Source of the DNA: JACCVG01 sp034664165
GTDB taxonomy: Bacteria; Actinomycetota; Thermoleophilia; Solirubrobacterales; Thermoleophilaceae
Direction of reading: 5' to 3'
NCBI GenBank assembly: GCA_034664165.1
Contig: JAXDIE010000126.1
Span: 1 to 56,605, forward strand
Length of the DNA stretch: 56,605 bases
The notes under the pieces are model-generated. The model was given only the letters and a program-made list of their open reading frames with translations, was not told the origin of the DNA and did not search any database. The stretch's first letter is position 1. Every line of letters begins with the position of its first letter. The translations under genes were made by a program, and so were the position numbers. Below are positions 7,714 to 16,584 of this stretch, piece by piece.

Positions 7714-8751
7714 CTAGAGGACCAGCTCTGCGGCTGTGCGCAGAAGCGGCGCGTCGCCCGTGATCAGCAGGGTCGTGGCCAATGAGTCGCGCCACGCCTC
7801 AACGTCGTGGCGGATCTTGTCGAGTGGGCCGATCAGGGCGAGCTTCTCGATCAGCTCCGTCGGGACCTTGGCCGCGGCCTCGTTCTTCTTGCCGTCCAGG
7901 TACAGGTCCTGGATCTCCTTGACCTCGGCCTCGTAGCCCATCCGGATCGGCACGTCGGCGTGGAAGTTCTTCGACTTGGCTCCCATGCCGCCGAAATAGA
8001 GGGCGTAGATCGGGCGGAGAGCATCCGCCGCCGCCTCGATGTCGTCGTTCACGATCAGGGGAACCACCGCGGCCACCTCAAAGTCGTCGATGGTGTGGCG
8101 CGCACCCTCGCGCGCGAAGCCCTCCTCGAGCCGAGGCTTGTAGAGGTCCTCCGAATGGGGCGAGAAGAAGAGCGCGTGCCAGCCATCGCAGAGCTCGGCT
8201 GCCAGCGCCACGTTCTTCGGCCCCTCCGCGGCCAGGAAGATCGGGATGTCCTCACGCAGCGGATGGATCGAGCTCTTGAGCGGCTTGCCAAGCCCGGTCC
8301 CGCCGGGCATGGGCAGCGAGTAGTGCTCGCCCTCCATGACCACGGGCTCTTCCCGCCGCCAGATGTCGCGCATGATCTCGATGTACTCGCGCGTGCGCGC
8401 GAGGGGCTTGGCGAAGGGCATGCCGTACCAGCCCTCCACCACCTGCGGGCCCGACACGCCGATGCCCAGGATGAAGCGGCCGCCCGACAGGTGATCCATG
8501 GTCATGGCGGCCATGGCCGTGGCAGCGGGCTGGCGGGCGCTGATCTGGATGATCGACGTGCCCAGGCGGACCCGCTCGGTGCGAGCCCCCCACCAGGCCA
8601 GGGGCGAGATCGCGTCGGACCCGTAGGCCTCGGCGGTCCAGATGGAGTCGTATCCGAGCCGCTCGGCCTCGGCCACGAGATCATCGGCGCCCGGGGGCGG
8701 CCCGCCTGCCCAGTAGCCGAAGCTGAGCCCGAGTTTGAGGTCCTTCGCCAT
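7714..8751 (-). CDS. LLM-class F420-dependent oxidoreductase
   Basis: A 345-residue TIM-barrel flavin/F420 enzyme of the bacterial luciferase family. Landmarks are KLGLSFGYWAGG at the N-terminus, LAEAERLGYDS-like EAERLGYDSIWTAEAYGSD, the VRLGTSIIQISARQPA strand and LSGGRFILGIGVSGPQVVEGW, which is the hallmark of F420-dependent LLM proteins, so hydride transfer with coenzyme F420 is likely, although FMN remains possible. Substrate unknown. The ATG at 8751 is picked over an in-frame upstream start because a TATCCT -10 box ends 6 bases before it and the sequence MAKDLKLGLSF is the normal start of the barrel. It is divergent from an SDR gene and upstream of the cupin gene on the same strand. Confidence 0.88.
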   Translation of the reverse strand: MAKDLKLGLSFGYWAGGPPPGADDLVAEAERLGYDSIWTAEAYGSDAISPLAWWGARTERVRLGTSIIQISARQPAATAMAAMTMDHLSGGRFILGIGVSGPQVVEGWYGMPFAKPLARTREYIEIMRDIWRREEPVVMEGEHYSLPMPGGTGLGKPLKSSIHPLREDIPIFLAAEGPKNVALAAELCDGWHALFFSPHSEDLYKPRLEEGFAREGARHTIDDFEVAAVVPLIVNDDIEAAADALRPIYALYFGGMGAKSKNFHADVPIRMGYEAEVKEIQDLYLDGKKNEAAAKVPTELIEKLALIGPLDKIRHDVEAWRDSLATTLLITGDAPLLRTAAELVL

Positions 8752-8757
8752 TCGGGC

Positions 8758-8800
8758 AGGATATGCGTGGCGCCGGGTTCTTGCGCGGGCGCGATAGCGT
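8758..8800. promoter_or_regulatory. Divergent leaderless promoters of the LLM and SDR genes
   Basis: On the minus strand TATCCT (8763-8758) ends 6 bases before the LLM ATG. On the plus strand TAGCGT (8795-8800) ends 7 bases before the SDR ATG. Neither start has a ribosome-binding site. The 30 bases between the boxes must hold both -35 regions. Confidence 0.5.
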
Positions 8801-8807
8801 GCGCGCA

Positions 8808-9635
8808 ATGGCGAGGGGAACCACAGTTGACGGGCGCACCTGTGTGATCACGGGGGCGGCCTCGGGCATCGGGCGCGCGCTGGCCCAGCGTCTGTCTTCC
8901 AGGGGTTGCCCCGTTGCCATCGTCGACTGGGACGAGAACGGCCTGGAAGAGACGCTCGCAGGGATCGACGGGCCGGCGCTGGCCCGCAAGCTCGACGTGC
9001 GCGACCGGCAGGCCCACCTGGTGTTCGCCTCCGACGTCCGCGACTGGGCTCCCGAACCGTTCGGGATGGTGGTCAACAATGCGGGCGTGACCGTATCCCA
9101 GCTGGCAGCCGACGCCGCGCTGGAGGACGACGAATGGGTCATGGACGTGAACCTCAACGGGGTGCTACACGGCACGCGCGCGTTTTTGCCGATTCTGCTG
9201 GAGCAGGGCGATGGCGCGATCGTGAACGTCTCGAGCGTGTTCGGCCTGATCGGATTCCCGTCGCAGACCGCCTACTGCGCGTCGAAGTTCGCCGTCCGGG
9301 GCTACACGGAGGCGCTGCGGCACGAGTTGCGCGACACCGGAGTACGTGCGGTGACGGTGCACCCGGGCGGGATCAACACCAGCATCGTCGAGAACGCCCG
9401 CTTCCACGCGGACGATCGCGGCAACACCGACAGGACCGTGATGGAGACGGACTTCCGCAAGGTTGCGCGGACCTCGCCGGAGCGCGCGGCCAAGGTCATC
9501 CACCAGGGTGTCGAGCGCGGCAAGGACAGGATCCTGATCGGCCGCGACGCCGCGGCGCTCTCGCTTCTCACGCGGGTCGCGCCGGTGCGCTACTTCGACG
9601 TCATCAAGATGCTGGAGCCGCTCGTCCGGCGATAG
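8808..9635 (+). CDS. Short-chain dehydrogenase/reductase (SDR)
   Basis: A 275-residue classical SDR. The nucleotide-binding motif TGAASGIG starts at T15, the NNAG motif is at residues 90-93, the catalytic Ser is in NVSSVFG (near 142) and the active-site pair is YCASK (Y156, K160). The loop after PGGINTSIVENA fits alcohol or ketone oxidoreduction. D40 in VAIVDWDENG at the end of beta-2 favours NAD over NADP. ATG 8808 follows a TAGCGT -10 box by 7 bases; earlier in-frame ATGs would put the promoter inside the gene. Its position beside an LLM enzyme and a Baeyer-Villiger/P450 region suggests oxidation of an alcohol to a ketone substrate, which is inference. Confidence 0.9.
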   Translation: MARGTTVDGRTCVITGAASGIGRALAQRLSSRGCPVAIVDWDENGLEETLAGIDGPALARKLDVRDRQAHLVFASDVRDWAPEPFGMVVNNAGVTVSQLAADAALEDDEWVMDVNLNGVLHGTRAFLPILLEQGDGAIVNVSSVFGLIGFPSQTAYCASKFAVRGYTEALRHELRDTGVRAVTVHPGGINTSIVENARFHADDRGNTDRTVMETDFRKVARTSPERAAKVIHQGVERGKDRILIGRDAAALSLLTRVAPVRYFDVIKMLEPLVRR

Positions 9636-9636
9636 G

Positions 9637-10203
9637 TCACCCGGCCGGGACCGGCAGGCCGAGCGCCGCTCCGGCAGCGGCCAGCTCGCGGCCCAGCCTG
9701 TTCACCAAGCGCTTGTCGATGCCGGTGTCCACCAGCATCGCCTGCGATTCCAGGTAGTGCCGCCACCTTCTCTTGGGAGGCGCCTTGCCGCTTCGGACAA
9801 CCGCCCGCACCTTCGCGAGCTTGTCGGCGGCAAAAACCAGCTGGGCCTCGCGCGGCGCCGACCTGACCACGGCACGCAGCGCTCCCTTGCGCTGTGGGTA
9901 GCTCCTGATCGACTCGTCCTCGGTCAGAAGCTCGACCAACTCGCTCACCGCGCCGCCGAATCCGCGGCGGATGGACGCAACGTTGGTGTCGGTGTCCTCC
10001 AGGATGTCGTGCAGCAGCGCGATGGCCAGGATCACCTCCGAGCGGCTCGGGCCGAGGATGGCCGCGACCTCGAACGAGTGGTCGGCGCCCGCGGCGTCCT
10101 GGGCGTCGGCGTAGGCGCGCTCGACGAATCCGACGGCTCGCCAGACGAAGGGTGAATCGGGGAGCCGGCCCTTGAGAACGGCCGGTTGCTGGAGGGGGCC
10201 CAT
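9637..10203 (-). CDS. HD domain protein, RelA/SpoT hydrolase-like
   Basis: A 188-residue single-domain metal-dependent phosphohydrolase. The ligands of the HD fold are visible as DHSFEVAAIL (H42), ALLHDILEDTD (H65, D66, E69, D70) and a late Asp in FAADKLAKVRAV, an arrangement close to the ppGpp hydrolase domain of RelA/SpoT and the small alarmone hydrolase MESH1. It would remove pyrophosphate from ppGpp or a related nucleotide; no synthetase or regulatory domains are attached. ATG 10203 follows a TAGGCT -10 box by 6 bases. One base separates its stop from the convergent SDR stop. Alternative: a general HD nucleotidase. Confidence 0.78.
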   Translation of the reverse strand: MGPLQQPAVLKGRLPDSPFVWRAVGFVERAYADAQDAAGADHSFEVAAILGPSRSEVILAIALLHDILEDTDTNVASIRRGFGGAVSELVELLTEDESIRSYPQRKGALRAVVRSAPREAQLVFAADKLAKVRAVVRSGKAPPKRRWRHYLESQAMLVDTGIDKRLVNRLGRELAAAGAALGLPVPAG

Positions 10204-10209
10204 GCGGTA

Positions 10210-10215
10210 AGCCTA
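10210..10215 (-). promoter_or_regulatory. -10 element of the HD-domain gene
   Basis: TAGGCT on the minus strand ends 6 bases before ATG 10203, with no ribosome-binding site in between. Same hexamer and spacing as the monooxygenase promoter at 1249. Confidence 0.5.
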
Positions 10216-10348
10216 GGGATCAATCTACCTGCCGGGCATGTGCCCGAACGGTGTGAAAGCCGTGTAAATGGAGGGCCTTCGGGGCGGTCACCGTTTGCTC
10301 ACAACCCGCGGTTGGGACCGCCGTAGCGTCCATGGCAGGGGATTCGAA

Positions 10349-11275
10349 ATGGATACGACAGCTTCCAGGTTGGTCGTCCGCTCCACCGTCATGCTCCGAG
10401 ACGGGCGTGCCCTCACCTTCTCTTCGCTCGGGCCGCGCGACGGGCTGCCGGTTCTCCACTTCCACGGTGCCATCGGCTCGCCGCGCTGGCACGCTCCCGA
10501 GCTGCACGAGGTGGTCGGGCGCCTGGGCATCCGCTACCTGGCGCTGAGCCGCCCGGGGTTTGGAGGCTCGGATCCACAACCGGGCAGGACGGTCGCCGAC
10601 TTCGCGGTGGACGTCGAGGAGGTCGTCTCCAGCCTTGGTCTGCAGCGGCCTGCCGTGGTGGGGGTGTCGGCCGGCGCGCCCTATGCGCTGGCCTGCGCGC
10701 ACCGGTTCGGGCATGCGCTGGCTGGCGTGGCCGCCGTGTCCTCGCAGGCTCCCGGGCACCCGCTCCACGGCCCACGAGGCTCGGCCTTCAGGTACCGGAT
10801 GGCTCTGGCCCTGCTCCATGCGGCGCCACGGACGTCCGGAGCGGCGGCCAACGCCGCGCTGGACGTGGTGCGCCGGCACCCCGACCTGCTGGCTCGGGGG
10901 ATATCCAGGGGGGCTTGCCCCGCGGACCGGCCTGCGCTGGCGCGCGAGGCAGGCGGCATCGCCGAGCGAACCCTTGCCGCGTTCGGGGCCGGGGCCGGGG
11001 CCATGATCGACGACTATCTGACCTGCTGCGCGGACTGGGGCTTCGACCCCGGCCAAATCGAGGTGCCGGTCCATCTGTGGCACGGGGAGCGCGACCCGGT
11101 CGTGCCCCTTGCGCACGCCCAGATGCTGGCGGCCGGTGTGCCTCTCGCCGAACTGACGGTCGAGCCGGGCGGTGGCCATTTCATCTTCAGCCGGCGCCTC
11201 CCCGACATCATCGGCCGGCTGGTTCGGGACGAGTCCCCGCGGGAGGATACGCGCGAGGTTCAGTTGGCGGCGTAA
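10349..11275 (+). CDS. Alpha/beta hydrolase
   Basis: A 308-residue cytoplasmic alpha/beta hydrolase. The oxyanion segment HFHGAIGS lies near residue 38, the nucleophile elbow GVSAG places Ser107, the acid is in HGERDPVVP and the His in GGGHFIF. The fold order and length match esterases and haloperoxidase-like hydrolases. I chose ATG 10349, preceded by AGGGGA; a TAGCGT box at 10324-10329 would start the RNA about 17 bases earlier, so this is one of the few genes here with a short leader. The 3' end overlaps the convergent P450 gene by 16 bases. The substrate is unknown; an ester from Baeyer-Villiger oxidation is possible. Confidence 0.85.
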   Translation: MDTTASRLVVRSTVMLRDGRALTFSSLGPRDGLPVLHFHGAIGSPRWHAPELHEVVGRLGIRYLALSRPGFGGSDPQPGRTVADFAVDVEEVVSSLGLQRPAVVGVSAGAPYALACAHRFGHALAGVAAVSSQAPGHPLHGPRGSAFRYRMALALLHAAPRTSGAAANAALDVVRRHPDLLARGISRGACPADRPALAREAGGIAERTLAAFGAGAGAMIDDYLTCCADWGFDPGQIEVPVHLWHGERDPVVPLAHAQMLAAGVPLAELTVEPGGGHFIFSRRLPDIIGRLVRDESPREDTREVQLAA

Positions 11276-12594
11276 CTCGGCTCGGGCGCGCCCGAGCGGA
11301 GACCGACCACGTCAACCTGAACGCCGTGCTTCGGCGCCAGCGTGATATTTCGCAGGACGATCGGGTCGGGGTCGGGGCGCGTTGGGCGGAGGTCGACGGC
11401 CATCACGGCGATTCGGAGGACCTCTGCCATCTCGGCCTGGGCCAGCGCGGCACCGATGCAGCGCCGGATGCCGCCGCCGAAGGGCAGCCAGGCGTAGCTC
11501 TGGGCTTCCTCGTCGATGAAGCGCTCGGGGCGAAAGGCCGTGGCCTGCGGGTAGAGGTCTTCGCGCAGGTGGACCAGTGCGATGCCGGGATAGACCTTGA
11601 TCCCCGCGGGCAGGGCCCAGCCGGCGACGGTACGCGGCTTGGTGAGCGTGCGTTCGGCTGCGTCGATGACCGGCCTCAGGCGGAGCGTCTCCTGCACCAC
11701 CGCATCGAGGTAGGTGTCATCGCGGCCGGCCGCAATCTCGTCTCGCAACCGCTCCAGCACCGGCGGATTGCGCATGAGCAGCTCGAACGCGAATGCGAGC
11801 CCCGTGGCCGTTGTCTCGTGCCCCGCGCCGAGCATGGTGAACAGCTCGTCGCGCAGCTCGACGTCGGTCATGGCGCGGCCGTCGTCATCGTGGGAGCGAA
11901 GAAGCAGGGAGAGGACGTCGGTGCGCTCGTCGAGGTCGGGGGCGCTGCGGCGCAGCGCGATCTCCTCGTAGAGGAGGGCATCAGCCGCCTGTCGGCGCCG
12001 GGCGAATCGCCCTCCCGGGCTGAGGGGCCCGAGGTCGGCTCGAGCAAGGGCGGACACCATGAAGATCGGGTGGCTGTCGATCACGGCTCCGAGAGCCGTC
12101 CGCAGCCGGTCCACCCGCTCCTGATCGGTGACCCCGAAGACCGCCCGGCAGATGACCTCGAATGTCAGGGCTCGCATGCGGTCCCCCATCACGAACCGGC
12201 GGCCCTTGTGCCAGCCCGCCACCTCGCGCTCGGCGACATCGCGGATCACATCGCGGAAGGCCGCGACGCGCGAGCCCTGGAAAGGAGGCAGGAGCAGCTT
12301 TCGCTGCCTCAGGTGCTCGGAGCCGTCGAGGACGAGCACCGAGTGCGGGCCGAGCACCGGGGTGAGGAACGAGTTGGCCTCCCCTGCGCGCAGGTCTGAC
12401 TGGTCTCCCGTGAACAGCTCGCGGATAGCGTCGGGATCTACCACGTAGACCCCGGTGCCGAAGCCGGTGATCGTGACTGTGAAGACATCGCCGTAGGCCG
12501 CATGCCACTCGGTCAGCGCCGCGAGCGGCTCGCGTCCGAATTTCAGAGCGTTGGCCAGGCCTGGCGTCCGCGGGCCCGGGGGCAGGGCGGTCAT
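11260..12594 (-). CDS. Cytochrome P450
   Basis: A 444-residue soluble P450. The I-helix oxygen-activation motif is AGHET (257-261), the K-helix ExxR is ETLR (302-305), the PERF segment is at 356-359 and the heme loop is FGGGIRRCIG with the thiolate ligand Cys379. The sequence lacks an N-terminal membrane anchor. The N-terminal LPPGPRTPG and the relatively long C-terminus resemble the CYP110/CYP4-like bacterial branch that hydroxylates fatty acids, alkanes or terpenoids, though no subfamily can be assigned by eye. Start ATG 12594 follows TAGGGT by 7 bases. It is divergent from the giant cyclase-like regulator, with 70 bases between starts, and no ferredoxin partner is adjacent. Confidence 0.93.
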   Translation of the reverse strand: MTALPPGPRTPGLANALKFGREPLAALTEWHAAYGDVFTVTITGFGTGVYVVDPDAIRELFTGDQSDLRAGEANSFLTPVLGPHSVLVLDGSEHLRQRKLLLPPFQGSRVAAFRDVIRDVAEREVAGWHKGRRFVMGDRMRALTFEVICRAVFGVTDQERVDRLRTALGAVIDSHPIFMVSALARADLGPLSPGGRFARRRQAADALLYEEIALRRSAPDLDERTDVLSLLLRSHDDDGRAMTDVELRDELFTMLGAGHETTATGLAFAFELLMRNPPVLERLRDEIAAGRDDTYLDAVVQETLRLRPVIDAAERTLTKPRTVAGWALPAGIKVYPGIALVHLREDLYPQATAFRPERFIDEEAQSYAWLPFGGGIRRCIGAALAQAEMAEVLRIAVMAVDLRPTRPDPDPIVLRNITLAPKHGVQVDVVGLRSGAPEPSYAAN

Positions 12595-12601
12595 TGGCCG
12601 G

Positions 12602-12627
12602 ACCCTAACAGCGACCCGCCGTATCAT
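12602..12627. promoter_or_regulatory. Divergent promoters of the P450 and cyclase-like genes
   Basis: Minus-strand TAGGGT (12607-12602) ends 7 bases before the P450 ATG. Plus-strand TATCAT (12622-12627) is the best -10 candidate for the large regulator, which would then have a leader of about 30 bases. The two boxes lie 14 bases apart. Confidence 0.4.
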
Positions 12628-12664
12628 TGATGGCTCTGGGAATCACACCAAGGCTGGGAGGCTC

Positions 12665-15600
12665 TTGGGCACAAGCGAACAAGGTGATGTGGGCACCGTC
12701 ACCCTGGTCTTCACGGACCTGGTCGGCTCCACGGAGTTGCTCGACCAGCTTGGGGACGAGCGGGCGGAATCCCTGCGCCGCGCGCACTTCGAGCTCTTGC
12801 GTGAGGCCGCCGACAAGCATTCGGGCGATGAGGTCAAGAGCCTCGGCGACGGCTTGATGCTCGCTTTCCGGGGAACGCTCCAGGCGCTGGCCTGCGCGGC
12901 GGCAATGCAGAAGGCCGTCGCGGCATTTGACCCGGGCGAGGGAGGACTGGCACTGGGGCTCCGCATCGGCATCAACGTCGGCGACGTTGCCAACGAGGAC
13001 GACGACTATTTCGGCACCCCCGTCGTGATCGCCAAGCGGCTCTGCGACCGCGCCGGGGCGGGCGAGGTCCTGCTCTCGGACGTGGTCCGGGCACTGGTGG
13101 GCACGCGGGGCGGACACGCGTTCCTGGATCGCGGGTTCCTGCAGCTGAAGGGCCTTGCCGACCCGTTGCGGACGCACCAGCTGGACTGGGACGCCGGCAC
13201 GGGGCTCGCGCCCCGGCGCGGGACGCGGACACTCACCGAGCCGGAGGCGGCAGACGCCTCGCCGTCGATCGACATCCCGCTGCCGCCAGGTCTCGCGCGC
13301 GCGGGCGAGGCCCACTTCGTGGGCAGGGCCGCGGCACTGCGCCAGCTCGAAGAGGAGCTGGAGCTGGCCGCCTCGGGGGAGCGCCGGGTGATCCTCCTGG
13401 CGGGCGAGCCCGGCGTGGGCAAGACGAGGCTCTCGTCGAAGCTCGCGCTGGGCGCCCGTGAGAATGGCGCCACCGTTCTGTTCGGCCATTCCGATGAGGA
13501 GACCCTGGTGCCCTTCCAGCCCTTCATCCAGGCCATCGCGCACTACGTGGAGCACGCGCCCACCGAAAGGCTCCGCAAGGAGCTGGGGGACGGGGGACGG
13601 GATCTGCTGAGGCTCGTGCCGGAGCTCCGGGACCGGATGCCCGAGCTGACCCTGCCGGAGGCCCGCGACCCCGACACCGAGCGCTATCGCCTCTTCGAGG
13701 CCATCACCAACCTGCTGTCGGCCAGCGCGGCGGAGGCGCCCCTGGTGTTGGTCCTCGATGACCTTCACTGGGCGGATCGACCGAGCCTGCTGTTGCTCAG
13801 GCACATCGCGCGGGCGCCAGGTCGTGCGGCTCTTCTCATACTCGGGACCTACCGCGACGTCGAGCTGTCGCGGTCCCATCCGCTGGCGGAGACGCTCTCC
13901 GATCTACGTCGTGACCGGCTGTTCGAGCGGATCAACCTGACCGGCCTCACCCAGGGCGAGGTGGAAGACCTGATCGCGGCCTGGGCTGGGCAGTCCCCTC
14001 CGGCCGGGTTCGCGGCGGCGGTCTGGAACGAGACCGAGGGCCATCCGTTCTTCGTCCAGGAGATCCTGCGACACCTGTTGGAGACGGGCGCGCTCTACGA
14101 GAAGGACGGCCGCACCACGACCCGGCTCTCGGTGCAACAGATGGGCATCCCCGAGGGAATCAAGGACGTGGTGGCCCGACGGCTCGCCAGGCTGGGTGAG
14201 CAGACCGAGGATCTGCTGGCGGTGGCCGCCTGCGTCGGGCGGGAGTTCAGCTCGGACATCCTCGAGCTGGTCCAGCACATGCCTTCGGCCCAGGTCCTGA
14301 CCGCCCTCGAGGAGGCGGTCGCCGCGCGTGTGGTGGAGGAGGTGGGCGGCACGCTCGACAGCTACAGGTTCTCGCACGCCCTGTTCCGGGAGACGCTCTA
14401 CGACGGCCTGACCAAGTCGCGGCGCGCCCGGCTCCATATCCTCATCGCCGAGGCCCTGGAGCGGCCGGGCGGGCCCGACGGATCGCTGGCCGAGCTGGCA
14501 CACCACTTCTTCGAGGCGGCCACCGGAAGCGAGGTGATGGACAAGGCCATCTTCTACGCCACGTCGGCGGGTGACCAGGCCGCTCAGCAGCTGGCATACG
14601 AGGACGCCGCCCGCAACTACGACCGGGCGGTCAAGGCGCTCGACCTCCAGGGGGTCCGGGACAACAGGGTCTGCGAGCTGACGCTCTCGCTGGGGACGAA
14701 TGCGTGGAACGCCGGCGAATTCGTCCGGGCCAAGGAGGCCTTCCGCAGAGCGGCCGGGCTGGCCGAGGAGCTGGGAATGACCGGGGCGTATGGCCGGGCA
14801 GCGCTGGGCTTCGGCGGGCGCATGGGGTTCGAGATCGGAACGGTCGACCCGGTCCTGATCAACTTGCTCGAGAAGGCGCTCCAGTTCCTGGGGCCGGATC
14901 AGCCCGCCCTCAGGAGCCGAGTTCTGGCGCGGCTGGCCGAGGCGCTGGCGTACTCGGGCACCGGCGATCGCGCGCGCCGGGTGGAGCTCTGCGCGGAGGC
15001 TCGCAGCCTGGCCGAGCCGCTGGGGGATGAGACCCTGCTCGCCGGGCTCCTTGGCCACGAGAACTGGGCGGTGAGCGATCCCGACAGCCTCGACGAGACC
15101 TATGAGCGGTCCAACCGGATCATCGAGCTCGCCGATCGCTCGAGAGCCACATCGCTTCGCATGGAGGGCCGGCTGTGGCGGGTGATGTGCTCGATGCAGC
15201 TCGGCGAGATGGAGCGCATGCAGGCGGACATGGCCGAATGCGACCAGCTCGCGACGGAATTCCGTGACTCCTACTACACGTGGATGGTGGAGATGGGGTC
15301 GGCCATGCGCTGCTTCGCGCGCGGGGAGATCGCCGACGGGGAGCAGCTCGCGTGGCAGGCCCTGGAGACCGGGCAACTCAGTCAGAACCCGACGGCGATC
15401 CAGCTGTTCGGGATCCAGATGTTCCACCTGCGCCTGTCGAAGGGCGGCCTGGTGGAGCTCCATGCGGCGGCGCAGGCGATGGCCGAGCACTTCGTCGCCA
15501 TTCCGGCCTACCGTTGCGCCCTGGCGGCGATCTACTCGGAGCTGGGCCTGCTGGATGAGGCCGAGCGCGAGTTCGAGCTGCTTGCCGTCAACGACTTCGA

Positions 15601-16573
15601 CCAGCTGCCGCGCGACATGTTCTGGCTGAACTGCATCGACTACCTCAGCTACCCCTGCGCCGCCCTGCATGACGCCGAGCGCGCCCGGACCCTGTACGCG
15701 CTGCTGCTGCCCTACCGCGATCGCATCGTCGTGGGCGGCGCTGCAGGGTTCGTCCAGGGCTCGCTTGCCCGGGCCCTCGGCTCCTACGCCGCCACGGCGG
15801 GCCAGGACGACACCGCCATCGCAGACCTCGAGCACGCGGTCGAGACCAACGTGCGCGCGGGACTTCGCCACTCGGTGGCCGAGGCCCAGATCGACCTGGC
15901 TGCGGTCCTGGGTCGCCGGGCGGGGGAGGGGGATGCCACCCGGGCCGACGAGCTGCTGTACGCCGCCGAGGCCACGGCGACCGAATTGGGCCTGGTGAGG
16001 CTTCAGGAGTGCTGCCGCCTGCAGAGGGGCCATGTCCTGGAGCCCGCGGCCGCGGGCGGGGAGCGCACCAGGCTCGGGCGGTTCGCAACGCGAGCCGGCG
16101 GCGACATGCGCGCCGCCGTCTCGACCAGGGGGAGGGCCGCCATGGCCCGGCTGCTCGACGGCTCCTCCGACGAGGAGCTGGAGCGCCGCTTCGGCTCGGT
16201 GGTCGCCCAGCGGGCGGTGCTCGGAGCCATGACGCGCTCCTTCCAGCCGCGGATGGCCCACGGGTTCGAGGGCAACGTGCAGCTGGAACTCACCCGCCCC
16301 CGGGAGGACGACTCCGGCCGCGCCTCGGACTGGTGGACGATCTCCGTGGCGCGCCGCCGCGCAAGCGTCAGGCACCGGACAACGGACTCGGCTGCGGTGA
16401 CCATCCACTGCTCCGTCCCGGACTTCATCCGCCTGTTCTCGGGCGAGGCCAATCTGGTGTCGGCCTGGGTCGAGGATCGCCTTCAGCTGGAGGGGGACCT
16501 GATCCTGGGGTCGCGGCTGATCGAGATGTTCGGCGGGGTCAAGCCTTTCGAGGCCGTGGCCACAGCCGCCTGA
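12665..16573 (+). CDS. Giant signalling protein: class III cyclase-like domain, AAA/STAND ATPase, TPR region and C-terminal SCP2-like domain
   Basis: About 1302 residues. Residues 10-185 form a class III nucleotidyl cyclase domain (VTLVFTDLVGSTELL with the first metal Asp; VKSLGDGLMLAF with the second). The usual catalytic Asn motif VNxAAR is changed to VVIAKRL, so activity is doubtful. Residues about 215-480 are an AAA/STAND ATPase: Walker A GEPGVGKTRL near 250, Walker B LVLVLDDLHWAD near 365. A long alpha-helical TPR-like region follows. The last 110 residues (from FEGNVQLELTRP, near 1192) resemble an SCP2 sterol/lipid-carrier domain, including FIRLFSGEANLVSAWVED and LQLEGDLILGSRL. No HTH is visible, unlike LuxR-type relatives. 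TTG 12665 is the likely start but GGGAGG is only 3 bases away; GTG 12689 is an alternative. It is divergent from a P450. Confidence 0.82.
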   Translation: MGTSEQGDVGTVTLVFTDLVGSTELLDQLGDERAESLRRAHFELLREAADKHSGDEVKSLGDGLMLAFRGTLQALACAAAMQKAVAAFDPGEGGLALGLRIGINVGDVANEDDDYFGTPVVIAKRLCDRAGAGEVLLSDVVRALVGTRGGHAFLDRGFLQLKGLADPLRTHQLDWDAGTGLAPRRGTRTLTEPEAADASPSIDIPLPPGLARAGEAHFVGRAAALRQLEEELELAASGERRVILLAGEPGVGKTRLSSKLALGARENGATVLFGHSDEETLVPFQPFIQAIAHYVEHAPTERLRKELGDGGRDLLRLVPELRDRMPELTLPEARDPDTERYRLFEAITNLLSASAAEAPLVLVLDDLHWADRPSLLLLRHIARAPGRAALLILGTYRDVELSRSHPLAETLSDLRRDRLFERINLTGLTQGEVEDLIAAWAGQSPPAGFAAAVWNETEGHPFFVQEILRHLLETGALYEKDGRTTTRLSVQQMGIPEGIKDVVARRLARLGEQTEDLLAVAACVGREFSSDILELVQHMPSAQVLTALEEAVAARVVEEVGGTLDSYRFSHALFRETLYDGLTKSRRARLHILIAEALERPGGPDGSLAELAHHFFEAATGSEVMDKAIFYATSAGDQAAQQLAYEDAARNYDRAVKALDLQGVRDNRVCELTLSLGTNAWNAGEFVRAKEAFRRAAGLAEELGMTGAYGRAALGFGGRMGFEIGTVDPVLINLLEKALQFLGPDQPALRSRVLARLAEALAYSGTGDRARRVELCAEARSLAEPLGDETLLAGLLGHENWAVSDPDSLDETYERSNRIIELADRSRATSLRMEGRLWRVMCSMQLGEMERMQADMAECDQLATEFRDSYYTWMVEMGSAMRCFARGEIADGEQLAWQALETGQLSQNPTAIQLFGIQMFHLRLSKGGLVELHAAAQAMAEHFVAIPAYRCALAAIYSELGLLDEAEREFELLAVNDFDQLPRDMFWLNCIDYLSYPCAALHDAERARTLYALLLPYRDRIVVGGAAGFVQGSLARALGSYAATAGQDDTAIADLEHAVETNVRAGLRHSVAEAQIDLAAVLGRRAGEGDATRADELLYAAEATATELGLVRLQECCRLQRGHVLEPAAAGGERTRLGRFATRAGGDMRAAVSTRGRAAMARLLDGSSDEELERRFGSVVAQRAVLGAMTRSFQPRMAHGFEGNVQLELTRPREDDSGRASDWWTISVARRRASVRHRTTDSAAVTIHCSVPDFIRLFSGEANLVSAWVEDRLQLEGDLILGSRLIEMFGGVKPFEAVATAA

Positions 16574-16584
16574 ACGGCCGGGCG

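Noticed and set aside
10915..12399. A 494-residue plus-strand frame spanning the end of the hydrolase and the P450
   Set aside because: It crosses two genes with clear active-site motifs and shows only shadow composition.
13904..16408. An 834-residue open frame antisense to the cyclase-like gene
   Set aside because: It is a shadow of the GC-rich coding strand. It has no family motifs, no promoter or ribosome site, and overlaps a gene with clear domains.
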